This document shows positions 7,869 through 16,429 of a stretch of 58,250 nt of DNA, piece by piece (the first letter of the stretch is position 1; the number at the start of each line of letters is the position of its first letter). The stretch comes from Lachnoclostridium sp. UBA1308. GTDB taxonomy: Bacteria > Bacillota > Clostridia > Lachnospirales > Lachnospiraceae. The translations under genes were made by a program, and so were the position numbers. Below the pieces are notes generated by a model. It was not told the origin of the DNA. It saw nothing but the letters and a program-made list of their open reading frames with translations, and did not search any database. The stretch is from assembly GCA_002307215.1 (NCBI GenBank), contig DBTU01000013.1, forward strand, positions 1-58,250, read 5' to 3'.

Positions 7869-9378
7869 ATTGATCTCTAAATTTATACCAATCCTTATCA
7901 CGAATACCTGCTTTCTTTAGAATCATCCAGGGGATAGCAGGTTTTCCTTCTTTGTCAAATTCATTTTTTGCCCATTCAATCTTTCTAAGTCGATATCCCT
8001 GAGTACTTTCGATATTTACATTTATTTTATTCATTGTCATAGGTAGTGATTTTGAATTTCTATCAATAATACATTTCTGCCGCATATATCGGCAAATACT
8101 AGCTTTCGTAATTCGTTCTGGCTTTCCCTCGGTATTCTTTATTTGAATAACTGCGTCATCTACCAAACACTGGAGTTCAATATCAATGCTTGCCCATTCC
8201 TTATAAATAGTGGCTCCTTGTGGCTTCGTTTTTTGAGGTGAATTTTCTAACATCCAATCATTATCATGCCTATTCAGCCATGTATATGCCGGGCGATCTG
8301 CTTTCACTAGATCGATCCTATGTCCATTAGGGTTCATCTCCCAGGCAACAAGCCAACGTTCTCTATATTGTAACAATTTTTCCTCAAATCTTATAGGTGG
8401 TTGAAACACCGTTTTCTCTCTGTCTAAAAATTGCTCTTGCGCTAAAATTAATTTTATAAACTCTTCAAATCTACCTGCAAGAAAATCGGCAAATAAAATA
8501 AACCGAATTGGTATTACTGACTTACGGCTCCCTCTACATAAAGTAATTAACCAAGTTGATTTTTTATCATTATCCAAATCTACAAGTAATTCCTCCGGTT
8601 GCATATTATAATATTTACTATAAAATTCTTGATTCAATCTATCAATCTTTACATATCCCTTTTTTGTAGATAAACCTCGGTCGAATAGAAGCGCAGTAGT
8701 TGTTTCCCTGATCATATCATATTTATTCCATATCAATTTACGTATAAGCTCATAATTACTGTATATATAGTCAATATCATAGGTTATCTGTAATTCATTT
8801 CTACACTCAGATATTTCTTCCGTTTCCAAATCATCGTTTACATTGTTCAGTAGTTCTAACGCTGCATATCGATTATTTCTATGGTCTAGTATTTCAATAC
8901 TACTATCTTTAAGATAGCAGCCATGCTTGCCACACCTTGAAGTCCCATATGATTGATGCACTCTATGCCAATATCCTTCCCCATATTCACATCTGTCATC
9001 TCGAATACAAAGGGGACAATAACGTAGATATCTAGGAAATAGATGGTGTTTATATATGCTAAATGACTTACCTTCTCTGGCCACATCATTAACGCTTGCT
9101 AATGCCTCATCAAAAGATCTCCTTAGCATGAAGCAAGTAAAATAGGGGAATACCGTATGCTGATAAAGTAATGTATTAAAATCCAATCCAAATCTTGTTG
9201 ATTTTTCAGCCAAGCGTAAAAGATGTTTCGGAATTAATGCCGTTGCTCTTTCACGTCGATTGTCAAATAACTGTTCCATAGTATCAGCCATTTCATCGTT
9301 TCCGCTCCAAACATGATATCTAGCAATAATACTGTATAACAGCTCATCCGGATATGGCTTTGGGAAAAAAGGCAGCAA
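7858..9378 (-). CDS. tnsD: TniQ/TnsD family target-site selector, 506 aa
   Basis: TnsD proteins bind a specific chromosomal sequence and recruit TnsC for insertion beside it. The N-terminus (FFPKPYPDELLYSIIARYH) is the standard TniQ opening. A zinc site is visible as CPLC (121-124) and CGKH (149-152). The long C-terminal part (about 200-506), with basic and aromatic helices, matches full-length TnsD rather than the short TniQ of CRISPR-associated transposons. The start codon is TTG at 9378, nine bases after GGAGG; the nearby ATG is in another frame. It follows tnsC by 20 bp. The observed insertion into the end of rlmD implies that this is its recognition target. Confidence 0.92.
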   Translation of the reverse strand: MLPFFPKPYPDELLYSIIARYHVWSGNDEMADTMEQLFDNRRERATALIPKHLLRLAEKSTRFGLDFNTLLYQHTVFPYFTCFMLRRSFDEALASVNDVAREGKSFSIYKHHLFPRYLRYCPLCIRDDRCEYGEGYWHRVHQSYGTSRCGKHGCYLKDSSIEILDHRNNRYAALELLNNVNDDLETEEISECRNELQITYDIDYIYSNYELIRKLIWNKYDMIRETTTALLFDRGLSTKKGYVKIDRLNQEFYSKYYNMQPEELLVDLDNDKKSTWLITLCRGSRKSVIPIRFILFADFLAGRFEEFIKLILAQEQFLDREKTVFQPPIRFEEKLLQYRERWLVAWEMNPNGHRIDLVKADRPAYTWLNRHDNDWMLENSPQKTKPQGATIYKEWASIDIELQCLVDDAVIQIKNTEGKPERITKASICRYMRQKCIIDRNSKSLPMTMNKINVNIESTQGYRLRKIEWAKNEFDKEGKPAIPWMILKKAGIRDKDWYKFRDQFTF

Positions 9379-9398
9379 ACATTCAGACCTCCATTAGT

Positions 9399-10805
9399 TT
9401 ATGTAAGTATAGGTTTGCTACCAATTTTATTGTTTTCAATATATTCAGCAATCTTGGAATGGAATTCAGAATTAGTTCGTGGTATAGTTTCTGGAAAAGC
9501 ATCTCCATTAGAGTATTCTGATTTTTTATTATTATTCATCTTTTTACTGTTTTCATTTTTATGTTGTTTTTGCTGACTTAGGGCATCAATCTTTATTTCT
9601 CCTCTCCTGATATTTTCCTCAATCAGTTCTCTTTCAACTTCATATTCTTTTGAAAAATATGCTTTCGAAATCAGATCTACAGTCAAAATTTCCTCTTTTG
9701 TTGGGTCATCTGTTATTATTTTCTTCTGTGCAAGGTTAAATATCTTAACTGCTTCACCAATAATACCGGCAGAAGCCAAATATATTGCTGCATTTAATTC
9801 CGATGTCAACGGTGTTCCCGTTTTAGTCCATTGATATTTCCAAAGTTCCTTAATGAATCTCTCCCAATCTGATGAGAATATTTGAAGATTAGTTATTGTT
9901 GCATTTCCTATAAACCCCATTGTTCGTCTGGCATACATCAGATTTTCTGATATAGTATTGATTGCTTCTCCGACTCCTATTAATATAACCGGAACTCCGA
10001 TAGTATTTACAAGATTCAAAATATAGTTCATCATCTGTTGTTTCCCACCGCTTTTTGCCTGGCTTATATTCTGAAATTCGTCAATGATTAATAGACCTAA
10101 GCTATGTCTTGCTGCAATAGAGGCCATTTTTGACATCATAGAATCAGTAGTTGTTCTCGGACTATCGGCATACTTTTTAAACGTATTGTCATTGGTTATC
10201 TCATCGAATTTCTCTAGAAACTTCCCGCATAATCCCTTTACGCTGCCATCAAAAGGGCACTCAATTTGCATCCAAGTAATCTGCATATGCGGAAAATCTT
10301 GATTTTTATATTTAAGATGATTGATTACTTGCGGAATTCCTGTTAAAACTCTGTTTACACAGGATGTCTTCCCCATACCTGTCATACCAATTATACTAAA
10401 TCCACTTGTTTCAGCATTTGTTCCGATAAATCTACTATAATCCGTTTCATGTTCCTTTGCGCATTTTGCCAGTCCATTTAGTCTTTTAACATATTCATTG
10501 CTCAAGGGATTACGGTTTTCATATCCATGGTAAAGAACATTTATTATGTTCTCAGCCATATCCATATGAAATCCTAATGGTCGAAAAAATTGCGTTAATT
10601 GGGTAAGGCATCTTCTCCGGATCAATGCCGGCTGCTCCTTTTCATCTTTCTGGAATGGAAGAGGATTATTCAGTAAATTGTATATATCCTTACTTTCTTC
10701 AAACATAGGAATCGCTTCAATTAATGGATTGTTCTTATATGCGTTTACTTTTTGTTCATCATACTTTGCGTCAACAAATATAGAATTTCTCGGATATTTA
10801 CTCAT
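9399..10805 (-). CDS. tnsC: TnsC-family AAA+ transposition regulator, 468 aa
   Basis: ATP-dependent target adaptor that links the target selectors (TnsD, TnsE) to the TnsAB transposase and takes part in target immunity in Tn7. Walker A GMTGMGKTS (140-148) and Walker B LGLLIIDE (to residue 243) are clear, and an Arg-rich region with a sensor-like segment follows. The C-terminal 60 residues are a polar Lys/Asn-rich tail, probably the contact surface for TnsAB. The ATG at 10805 has a GGGGGA site 7 bases upstream and overlaps the end of tnsB by 8 bp; a longer frame from 10829 has no ribosome binding site. Confidence 0.93.
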   Translation of the reverse strand: MSKYPRNSIFVDAKYDEQKVNAYKNNPLIEAIPMFEESKDIYNLLNNPLPFQKDEKEQPALIRRRCLTQLTQFFRPLGFHMDMAENIINVLYHGYENRNPLSNEYVKRLNGLAKCAKEHETDYSRFIGTNAETSGFSIIGMTGMGKTSCVNRVLTGIPQVINHLKYKNQDFPHMQITWMQIECPFDGSVKGLCGKFLEKFDEITNDNTFKKYADSPRTTTDSMMSKMASIAARHSLGLLIIDEFQNISQAKSGGKQQMMNYILNLVNTIGVPVILIGVGEAINTISENLMYARRTMGFIGNATITNLQIFSSDWERFIKELWKYQWTKTGTPLTSELNAAIYLASAGIIGEAVKIFNLAQKKIITDDPTKEEILTVDLISKAYFSKEYEVERELIEENIRRGEIKIDALSQQKQHKNENSKKMNNNKKSEYSNGDAFPETIPRTNSEFHSKIAEYIENNKIGSKPILT

Positions 10806-12882
10806 CAGAATCCCCCTTATCCATCGCATTTAAAAATTCTTCAGAATATGATTCCTCATTCCCCAACCACAAATCAATTTCTTTTTCATCGTAATTAGTA
10901 GCCGGCGTAAATTTCTCTGCTTCACGCTTAAGCTGCTTTTCATAAAATCTTGCTTCATCTATATTTTTAACATTATTCTTAACAGCTTTTGACTTTATAA
11001 ACACAACCTTCTGCCTATTTACTGCATTTTGGATAATTAATGAAACGTTTTTACGATAGTCGCCATCCTTTTGAAGCATACTTGTCTTTATACGTGCACG
11101 TTTTCTGGCTTGAAGCTCCTCATACGTAACAAAATCCTCATAATACCAATCAACAAACTTTCCTTTACTGGCATCCGTCCTTTCGCACCATTCAAAACTA
11201 CCATCATCGAGACATAACAAAATATGCTCTGTATCTCTAGGATCAATTTTTATATTACATTTAATGCCGCCTTTATCTCTAGCTCTCTGCATCCACTTTT
11301 TTTCAATTATATAGTCACATATATAATGATTCTTTTTATATAATATTCCCTGTGAAGTTACTGTAACATCGATAATTTTAGGCAATAGGGCTGTTCTAAT
11401 CAATTCATCCTTTATTTGTCTAAGAGTTCCGCCTCGGTTTTCAATCCCCCAATTCCATATATGAAGCGGAATTGAATCAATGCCATCCTGTATGATATCA
11501 TCTGTTTCTTGCGGATTTCTTCTCAATGCTCTGTTGTTATATAATAAAATGTAGTTTATTATTATTTGAGTAAAATCTTTTATATTTAACTTGGCATCCA
11601 GACGATAATCTTTACCTCCACGTTGCCTAAAATCCGGTTGTATCTTCCCCGGCGTAGATAAAGTGCTTAAGTTCTGTAATCGAAAACTTTGTTCAACTAT
11701 TCCTTTTAAATCGGGTCTCCAAGCAGTCGTATTTTGCATATAAATTCCTAATTCTTCTACAACATTATTGCTATTCTTACTAATCAATTCACCATTATCG
11801 CATAGAATTGAGATAGGCAAGCCCTGACACGGCCATTGCTCTTCAGATATCTTAATATCATACATCTTACATAATTCAACTTTATTAATAAAAGTATAAT
11901 ATAATGCCATCATTGCACCTATCCATGACGGTCCTTCTGCTCCTACATAAAACCCTACAATAGTCCGCGAGTAAACATCTGTTACAAAATACAAAACCGG
12001 TCTGCCAACCACTTGATTGTAATCGAAAGTTGCAACAAGATATATATCAGCTATTGTAGCATCAATCTGATACTTTTCACCTGGACAAAATGCTTCCCCT
12101 TCTGAACTCCCTATTAAAGCACGATGATCACGCGCATATGCTTTCTCCCCAGTTCTGGTTATATCATTTCGAAATTGCATACCATTATAATAGAATTGGT
12201 AATACGTAGGATATGATGAAAATATCAAATTTGTATTTTTGTCTGTATAAAAATCAAATATCATTTGTTTATATACATCCATTAGCGTCCTTTTTTTATC
12301 CTTGTTATAATATCTTTTCATTGCCACCTTAATATTCCTAATATCCTCCGATGTTAGCGCTTTCCTTAGGTTTTCGGGATCTTCTTCAGCAGGTGCTCTC
12401 CCTGTTATTATAATGCTACGTTTATCCAACTGAGTACGATTACCTCTTGCATGATAATCAGGAATTAAAGCCCCTTTAGTACTGCCTCCTGACCAATAGT
12501 TATGCAGTATTCGCTGTATCTTAATTCTTTCTACATTCAGCTCATTTGTTACCTTAGTTAGAAATTCTTTTCTTTCCGTCCCATAATAACAGTAAGGAAC
12601 ATTTTGTACAAAGTCTTTAATAATACTCCATTCATTCTCAACTTTCCTTTTTTGAGCATCTGTCAATTTGTCCATATTAAATGCATTTGAAATTTCTGAA
12701 ACTAAAGTGAGCAGTCCGGATTCGATTTCATATTCTATTTCTGAACGTTCTACAGGATACGGCAACCCATATCCGCTTGTTTTTATGACTGTAACTTCAT
12801 TATCTATTATATTGACATATAAAATTCGATATTGCTCATTACTATGACTATCTTGGTATATATGATTACACGATATCTCCAC
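10798..12882 (-). CDS. tnsB: TnsB DDE transposase, 694 aa
   Basis: Catalyses 3'-end cleavage and strand transfer and binds the transposon end repeats. The retroviral-integrase-type DDE triad is visible: D274 in YQIDATIADI, D362 in ILCDNGE and E397 in IVEQSF. The N-terminal 200 residues contain the helix-turn-helix DNA-binding part, followed after the core by a Mu-type beta-barrel and a Lys-rich C-terminal tail likely to contact TnsC. The start codon is GTG at 12882, after GGAGAAGGGG. It overlaps the end of tnsA by 17 bp, so translation is probably coupled. Length is close to the 702 aa of Tn7 TnsB. Confidence 0.95.
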   Translation of the reverse strand: MEISCNHIYQDSHSNEQYRILYVNIIDNEVTVIKTSGYGLPYPVERSEIEYEIESGLLTLVSEISNAFNMDKLTDAQKRKVENEWSIIKDFVQNVPYCYYGTERKEFLTKVTNELNVERIKIQRILHNYWSGGSTKGALIPDYHARGNRTQLDKRSIIITGRAPAEEDPENLRKALTSEDIRNIKVAMKRYYNKDKKRTLMDVYKQMIFDFYTDKNTNLIFSSYPTYYQFYYNGMQFRNDITRTGEKAYARDHRALIGSSEGEAFCPGEKYQIDATIADIYLVATFDYNQVVGRPVLYFVTDVYSRTIVGFYVGAEGPSWIGAMMALYYTFINKVELCKMYDIKISEEQWPCQGLPISILCDNGELISKNSNNVVEELGIYMQNTTAWRPDLKGIVEQSFRLQNLSTLSTPGKIQPDFRQRGGKDYRLDAKLNIKDFTQIIINYILLYNNRALRRNPQETDDIIQDGIDSIPLHIWNWGIENRGGTLRQIKDELIRTALLPKIIDVTVTSQGILYKKNHYICDYIIEKKWMQRARDKGGIKCNIKIDPRDTEHILLCLDDGSFEWCERTDASKGKFVDWYYEDFVTYEELQARKRARIKTSMLQKDGDYRKNVSLIIQNAVNRQKVVFIKSKAVKNNVKNIDEARFYEKQLKREAEKFTPATNYDEKEIDLWLGNEESYSEEFLNAMDKGDSDE

Positions 12883-13726
12883 TAACCCCTTCTCCTTTCA
12901 ACATCCTTTCAAAGCATTCATAATCAAGGATTTTATCAATATTACAAGTTCCCACTATTAACTGGTCCAGCTTTACAGGAATGTCCTTCAACGCAGCATA
13001 ATAATAAAAGAACCTAAGGGTAAAGCCTTTTTCGTATCCATTCTTCATATCAATATTTATGCAGATATCATTCAATCTTTTTACTGATCCTTTATAGAAA
13101 ATGATATCCTTAACCAATTCAGAATAAATATGATCAACTACATCTTGACTTATTTCTGGTTCGATTGTAGCATGCGCAAATAACATGGATATGTTTCTCG
13201 CAACCATACGATTGAAGTCATTCTCAGTGATGATTTTATATGGTATATCCCGAAATCCCCAATAAGTTTCTTCAATGGCCAATTTTTCAAAAACTCGACG
13301 TTCCTTTAACTCATGACTATATTTGATCGTATAAGCCTCTAAATACTTCTTATTATTTTCTTTAATCGTGACAAGCATATCTGTGGACATAACATAAGGG
13401 CATCCGCTCTTATATGGTTTTGGCGGCTTATAGCCTAGCTTTTTTGCAATATCTACAGCTTCCTCCGGATCTAGTGGAAATTGTTCTCGTATATCATCAA
13501 CATCATCGTTCCACAGCATATAAAAGAAGTAATCTCTTTCAAGGTCACTATGAAAATGATGAACTCTCTTATTGTTAGGGGTATTAACACGATTTCCTCT
13601 TCCTAAAGACGCAAAATCCCCAATTTGTAGCCAAGGTATATAGTGTTCCTTTTCCCCCTGTCCTCGTCCTTCTTTAATTAATTTATAGATTTTTTTCTTC
13701 GTCAAATTATTTTTCCGTCTAGGCAT
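12866..13726 (-). CDS. tnsA: TnsA endonuclease, 286 aa
   Basis: Cleaves the 5' ends of the transposon so that, with TnsB, the element leaves by cut-and-paste. With the ATG at 13726 as start, the restriction-endonuclease-type residues fall at E63 (in SDLERDYF), D116 (in MSTDML) and K135 (in YTIKYS). This is almost the same numbering as E63, D114 and K132 of Tn7 TnsA. A longer frame up to 13786 would begin with TTG inside the end repeats and lacks a ribosome binding site, whereas GAGGGGG lies 9-10 bases before the chosen ATG. The C-terminal domain (about 150-286) is the helical TnsC-binding part. First gene of tnsABCD. Confidence 0.94.
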   Translation of the reverse strand: MPRRKNNLTKKKIYKLIKEGRGQGEKEHYIPWLQIGDFASLGRGNRVNTPNNKRVHHFHSDLERDYFFYMLWNDDVDDIREQFPLDPEEAVDIAKKLGYKPPKPYKSGCPYVMSTDMLVTIKENNKKYLEAYTIKYSHELKERRVFEKLAIEETYWGFRDIPYKIITENDFNRMVARNISMLFAHATIEPEISQDVVDHIYSELVKDIIFYKGSVKRLNDICINIDMKNGYEKGFTLRFFYYYAALKDIPVKLDQLIVGTCNIDKILDYECFERMLKGEGVSGDIV

Positions 13727-13756
13727 AAAAAACACCCCCTCAACATAATTACATAA

Positions 13757-13786
13757 ATTGTAATCATTGTTGAAGGGGAATGTCAA
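13757..13786 (-). promoter_or_regulatory. Putative tnsABCD promoter overlapping a TnsB site
   Basis: On the minus strand TTGACA (13786-13781) is followed after 18 bp by TACAAT (13762-13757), close to a sigma-A consensus. The -35 hexamer is part of the innermost TnsB-type repeat, so the transposase could repress its own operon. The tnsA start at 13726 lies about 30 bp downstream, with GAGGGGG as ribosome binding site. Promoter use and autoregulation are inferred. Confidence 0.6.
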
Positions 13787-13845
13787 TATTTATTATTGAA
13801 TGTCATTATTTATTTCACGATGTCATTATTTATTTCATTTCAACA
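13781..13845. repeat. Right transposon end with three abutting 20-bp repeats
   Basis: Three 20-bp units lie in exact register at 13781-13800, 13801-13820 and 13821-13840. Each starts TGTCA and contains ATTTATT. They are followed by the CAACA terminus at 13841-13845. The innermost unit also contains the -35 hexamer of the putative tnsA promoter. The tight packing resembles the right end of Tn7, where TnsB sites overlap. Confidence 0.8.
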
Positions 13846-15208
13846 ACAATTGTTGTGTTAAAAGAACCACTGTCTCCACATGCACACTATGTGCAAACTG
13901 ATCAAAAGCCTTGACCTTCTCAAGCTTATAATCCTTTTCACAAAGGTATTTTAAATCTCTCGCCAGGGTTGCCGGATCACAGGATACATAGACAACGCGC
14001 TTAGGCGCCATTGCAAGAATGGTATCCAAAAGGCTTTGTTCGCAGCCTTTTCTCGGCGGGTCTACTACGATTACATCTGCATGAATATTATCTTCACGAG
14101 CTGCCTTCGGTAGTACCTCCTCCGCTGCCCCGACATAGAAGGTCACATTGTTGATCTTATTAAGCTCAGCATTCGTCCTCGCATCGTCAATGGCCTGCGG
14201 GATAATCTCGACCCCATACACCTGCTTCGCCTTTTGGGCAAGGAACAGAGAGATAGTTCCGATTCCACAGTAGAGATCCCACACCACCTCATCTCCATGA
14301 AGATCGGCGTATTCCAGCGCGGTATCATAGAGCTTCTTCGTCTGAATAGGGTTTATCTGATAAAAGGATAACGGCGAGATCCGGTACTTAACCTCTCCGA
14401 TTAGGTCCGTGATATAGGGCTCTCCCCAGAGTGTAATTATCCTGTCACCCAGAATAACATTGGTTCTCTCTTTGTTGACATTCAGGCAGATGCTCTTTAT
14501 TCCCGGAAGCTTTGTGAGTTTGCTAATCAGCTCTTCTTTATGGGGCAATACTGTTCCGTTAATGACCAGACAAACCATGATTTCACCGGTGTTAAAAGCA
14601 ACCCGCGTTAAGATATGACGCAACAATCCCCTATGGGATTCTTCATCATACGGCTGGACTTTATACTTTTCAAAAAACACTCTCATTACCTTCAGGATAT
14701 CCACATTTATCTCTGCACCGATGTAACAATGCTCTGTATCTATGATTGCATGGGTTCTACCGGCATAAAAACCGATGATTAACTTCCCGTCTTTATCTCT
14801 TCCCACCGGAAACTGCGATTTATTACGGTAATAATAGGGCTCGTCCATACCACAGATCGGCTCCATCGTAACCTCAGAAAAGCACCCTATTCTTGTTAGG
14901 CAGCTTAAGACTTTATTATTCTTATATTCCAGTTGCTTACTGTAATCCACATGTTGCAATTGGCAGCCGCCGCACCTTGCCGCAATCGGACATCTCGGCT
15001 CGGTACGATACTGCGAGGGTATTACCAGCTTCATCAGCTTGGCATACCCATAACTCTTGCCGGTCTTCGTGACCTGAACTAAGGCGGTATCACCCATTAC
15101 TGTATCCTTGACAAATAGAGTGTAGCCCTCATATTTACCGATACCCTCGCCTTCAGCTCCGATATCCTCAATCTTAATTTCTAACTGATCATTCTTATTT
15201 GGTATCAT
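13835..15208 (-). CDS. rlmD: 23S rRNA (uracil-C5)-methyltransferase, RlmD/RlmCD type, 457 aa, 3' end altered by the transposon
   Basis: Methylates C5 of uracil in 23S rRNA with S-adenosylmethionine. It has a TRAM domain (about residues 5-60), an Fe-S cluster motif with CGGCQLQH, the SAM loop DLYCGIGTISLF, VDPPRKGC and the catalytic-cysteine motif SCDPATLARD. In low-GC Gram-positives one enzyme often does both RlmC and RlmD reactions. The last codons lie across the Tn7-like insertion: the reading ...TQQL is chromosomal, while LLK and the stop come from the duplication and transposon end. Reading through the left flank instead predicts an uninterrupted ending LKYNK-stop. Activity should be unaffected. 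It starts 17 bp after yhaM, with GGAG before ATG. Confidence 0.93.
   Translation of the reverse strand: MIPNKNDQLEIKIEDIGAEGEGIGKYEGYTLFVKDTVMGDTALVQVTKTGKSYGYAKLMKLVIPSQYRTEPRCPIAARCGGCQLQHVDYSKQLEYKNNKVLSCLTRIGCFSEVTMEPICGMDEPYYYRNKSQFPVGRDKDGKLIIGFYAGRTHAIIDTEHCYIGAEINVDILKVMRVFFEKYKVQPYDEESHRGLLRHILTRVAFNTGEIMVCLVINGTVLPHKEELISKLTKLPGIKSICLNVNKERTNVILGDRIITLWGEPYITDLIGEVKYRISPLSFYQINPIQTKKLYDTALEYADLHGDEVVWDLYCGIGTISLFLAQKAKQVYGVEIIPQAIDDARTNAELNKINNVTFYVGAAEEVLPKAAREDNIHADVIVVDPPRKGCEQSLLDTILAMAPKRVVYVSCDPATLARDLKYLCEKDYKLEKVKAFDQFAHSVHVETVVLLTQQLLLK
13846..13850. repeat. Target site duplication, right copy (ACAAT)
   Basis: Five bases directly after the CAACA right terminus, matching 40-44. 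They lie inside the 3' coding end of rlmD. Confidence 0.85.
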
Positions 15209-15225
15209 AGGTCCGTATCTCCGAT

Positions 15226-16179
15226 TTAACTCTTTGTACTGCGCTTTATATTTGATTCAAATAACCTCTGATAACCCAGCCATTCGGACTTGGTATCGCC
15301 GCCATTTAAAAGTTCCGTCATTGTCTGAAGCTTTGCATCGGTATTATCTGCAAAATGTAGCGCCATCGCTTCAATGGTTGCCGGTTTCTTAGGTGAACCG
15401 TATTCCAATTCTCCGTGATGTGCCAGAATGCAGTGCAACAGTTCCTTCGTCAACTTTGCAGGGAATTTGGCCATACCCTTGATGTGGCTGTTAACCTTAT
15501 TTGCTCCTATAAAGATATGTCCCAGTAACTGCCCGTCGTCGGTATAATCATTTTCAGGAAAGTTTGAGAGCTCTTCCATCTTTCCGACATCATGAAACAA
15601 GGCCGCCGCAATCAACAAGTCCTTATTAATGGCCGGATAGGCCACCGAATAGTATTCACACAGTTTCACTACGCTTAAGGTATGCTCCAGTAAACCTCCG
15701 ACAAAGCTGTGATGTACCGTTTTAGCTGCAGAATGACTTTTAAAATCTTTTACAAATTCCTTATCCTCTATGAAAAAATCCTCTGCTAATTTTCTTAAGT
15801 TCGGTTCCTTAATTGCCTGTACATAGTTCTTGATCTCTGTGTACATTGTCTCAATGTTCTTAGCGGACACCGGAAAATAATCCTCCGGGCGATATTCACC
15901 CTCTCTGCCTTTATAAATCCTACTGACATTGAGCTGCAGGGCATCCTGAAAGCTGTTTACCCTTGCATCAATATGTACGAAATCCATCGTCTCATATTGC
16001 TCTATTTCATTGCTAAAATCCCATATCTTTGCATCGATCGTACCGGTCTTGTCCTGCAAAACAAGGGAAACATAGCTTTTTCCACTCTTACCTGTTAACA
16101 CTTGCTTCGATTTACATAGAAATATTTCATTTTTTATTACATCATTCTCTCTTAACTCCTGAATAAATTTCATTCTCAC
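15226..16179 (-). CDS. yhaM: 3'-5' exoribonuclease YhaM-like protein, 317 aa
   Basis: Degrades RNA, and in Bacillus also single-stranded DNA, from the 3' end. An N-terminal OB-fold (about 1-95) precedes an HD phosphohydrolase domain with VHHSFVGGLLEHT and the metal-binding pair in AALFHDVGK. The length equals Bacillus YhaM (about 314 aa). AGAAAGG lies 5 bases before a GTG at 16179; the ATG two codons later is the alternative start. Promoter and operon with rlmD are likely, given the 17-bp spacing. Confidence 0.93.
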   Translation of the reverse strand: MRMKFIQELRENDVIKNEIFLCKSKQVLTGKSGKSYVSLVLQDKTGTIDAKIWDFSNEIEQYETMDFVHIDARVNSFQDALQLNVSRIYKGREGEYRPEDYFPVSAKNIETMYTEIKNYVQAIKEPNLRKLAEDFFIEDKEFVKDFKSHSAAKTVHHSFVGGLLEHTLSVVKLCEYYSVAYPAINKDLLIAAALFHDVGKMEELSNFPENDYTDDGQLLGHIFIGANKVNSHIKGMAKFPAKLTKELLHCILAHHGELEYGSPKKPATIEAMALHFADNTDAKLQTMTELLNGGDTKSEWLGYQRLFESNIKRSTKS

Positions 16180-16359
16180 ATTTACCTTTCTAACCAGTCC
16201 ATTTCATATCTTTTATATTATACCCTACCCCTATGGATATATAAAGCACTAAATAATATTTCCAACATCCTTGTACTGCGTTCTTGATCATCGTACGTAA
16301 ATATCTTTCCAAAGTACAGTTCATTGTTTCATCAGGGAGAAGATGTACACTGTTGGCTA

Positions 16360-16416
16360 TAAAAATGCTGTAAATCGGGAATATCTATGATCTATTTTCT
16401 CCCGTCTACAGCATTT
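16360..16416 (-). terminator. Rho-independent terminator of the HtrA-like gene
   Basis: Inverted repeat AATGCTGTA..CGGGA / TCCCG..TACAGCATT, with a T5 run on the minus-strand side (16364-16360 region). It lies 14 bp after the stop of the HtrA-like gene. Confidence 0.8.
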
Positions 16417-16429
16417 GAGCTTACTTGAA

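Larger units (their letters stand above)
45..13845. mobile_element. Tn7-like transposon, complete, inserted at the 3' end of rlmD
   Basis: The left end (from 45) starts TGTTGG and the right end, read inwards from 13845, starts TGTTGAAATAAATAATGACA. Both carry repeated AATAAATAATGA-type sites. The flanks repeat the same 5 bp, ACAAT, at 40-44 and 13846-13850, as expected for Tn7-family cut-and-paste insertion. The element holds tnsA-tnsB-tnsC-tnsD reading inward from the right end, a tnsE homologue, and about 6 kb of cargo at the left. All core catalytic motifs look intact, so it may be active. No CRISPR array, cas gene or integrase is seen. Ends and duplication are seen directly; TnsABCDE-type function is inferred from family resemblance. 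Confidence 0.93.

Noticed and set aside
13727..13786. Longer tnsA start at 13786
   Set aside because: It would be a TTG inside the end repeats without a ribosome binding site, and the ATG at 13726 restores the expected catalytic numbering.
1..13845. CRISPR-associated transposon
   Set aside because: TniQ is full-length TnsD type, TnsA is present, and no repeat-spacer array or cas gene is visible in the element.
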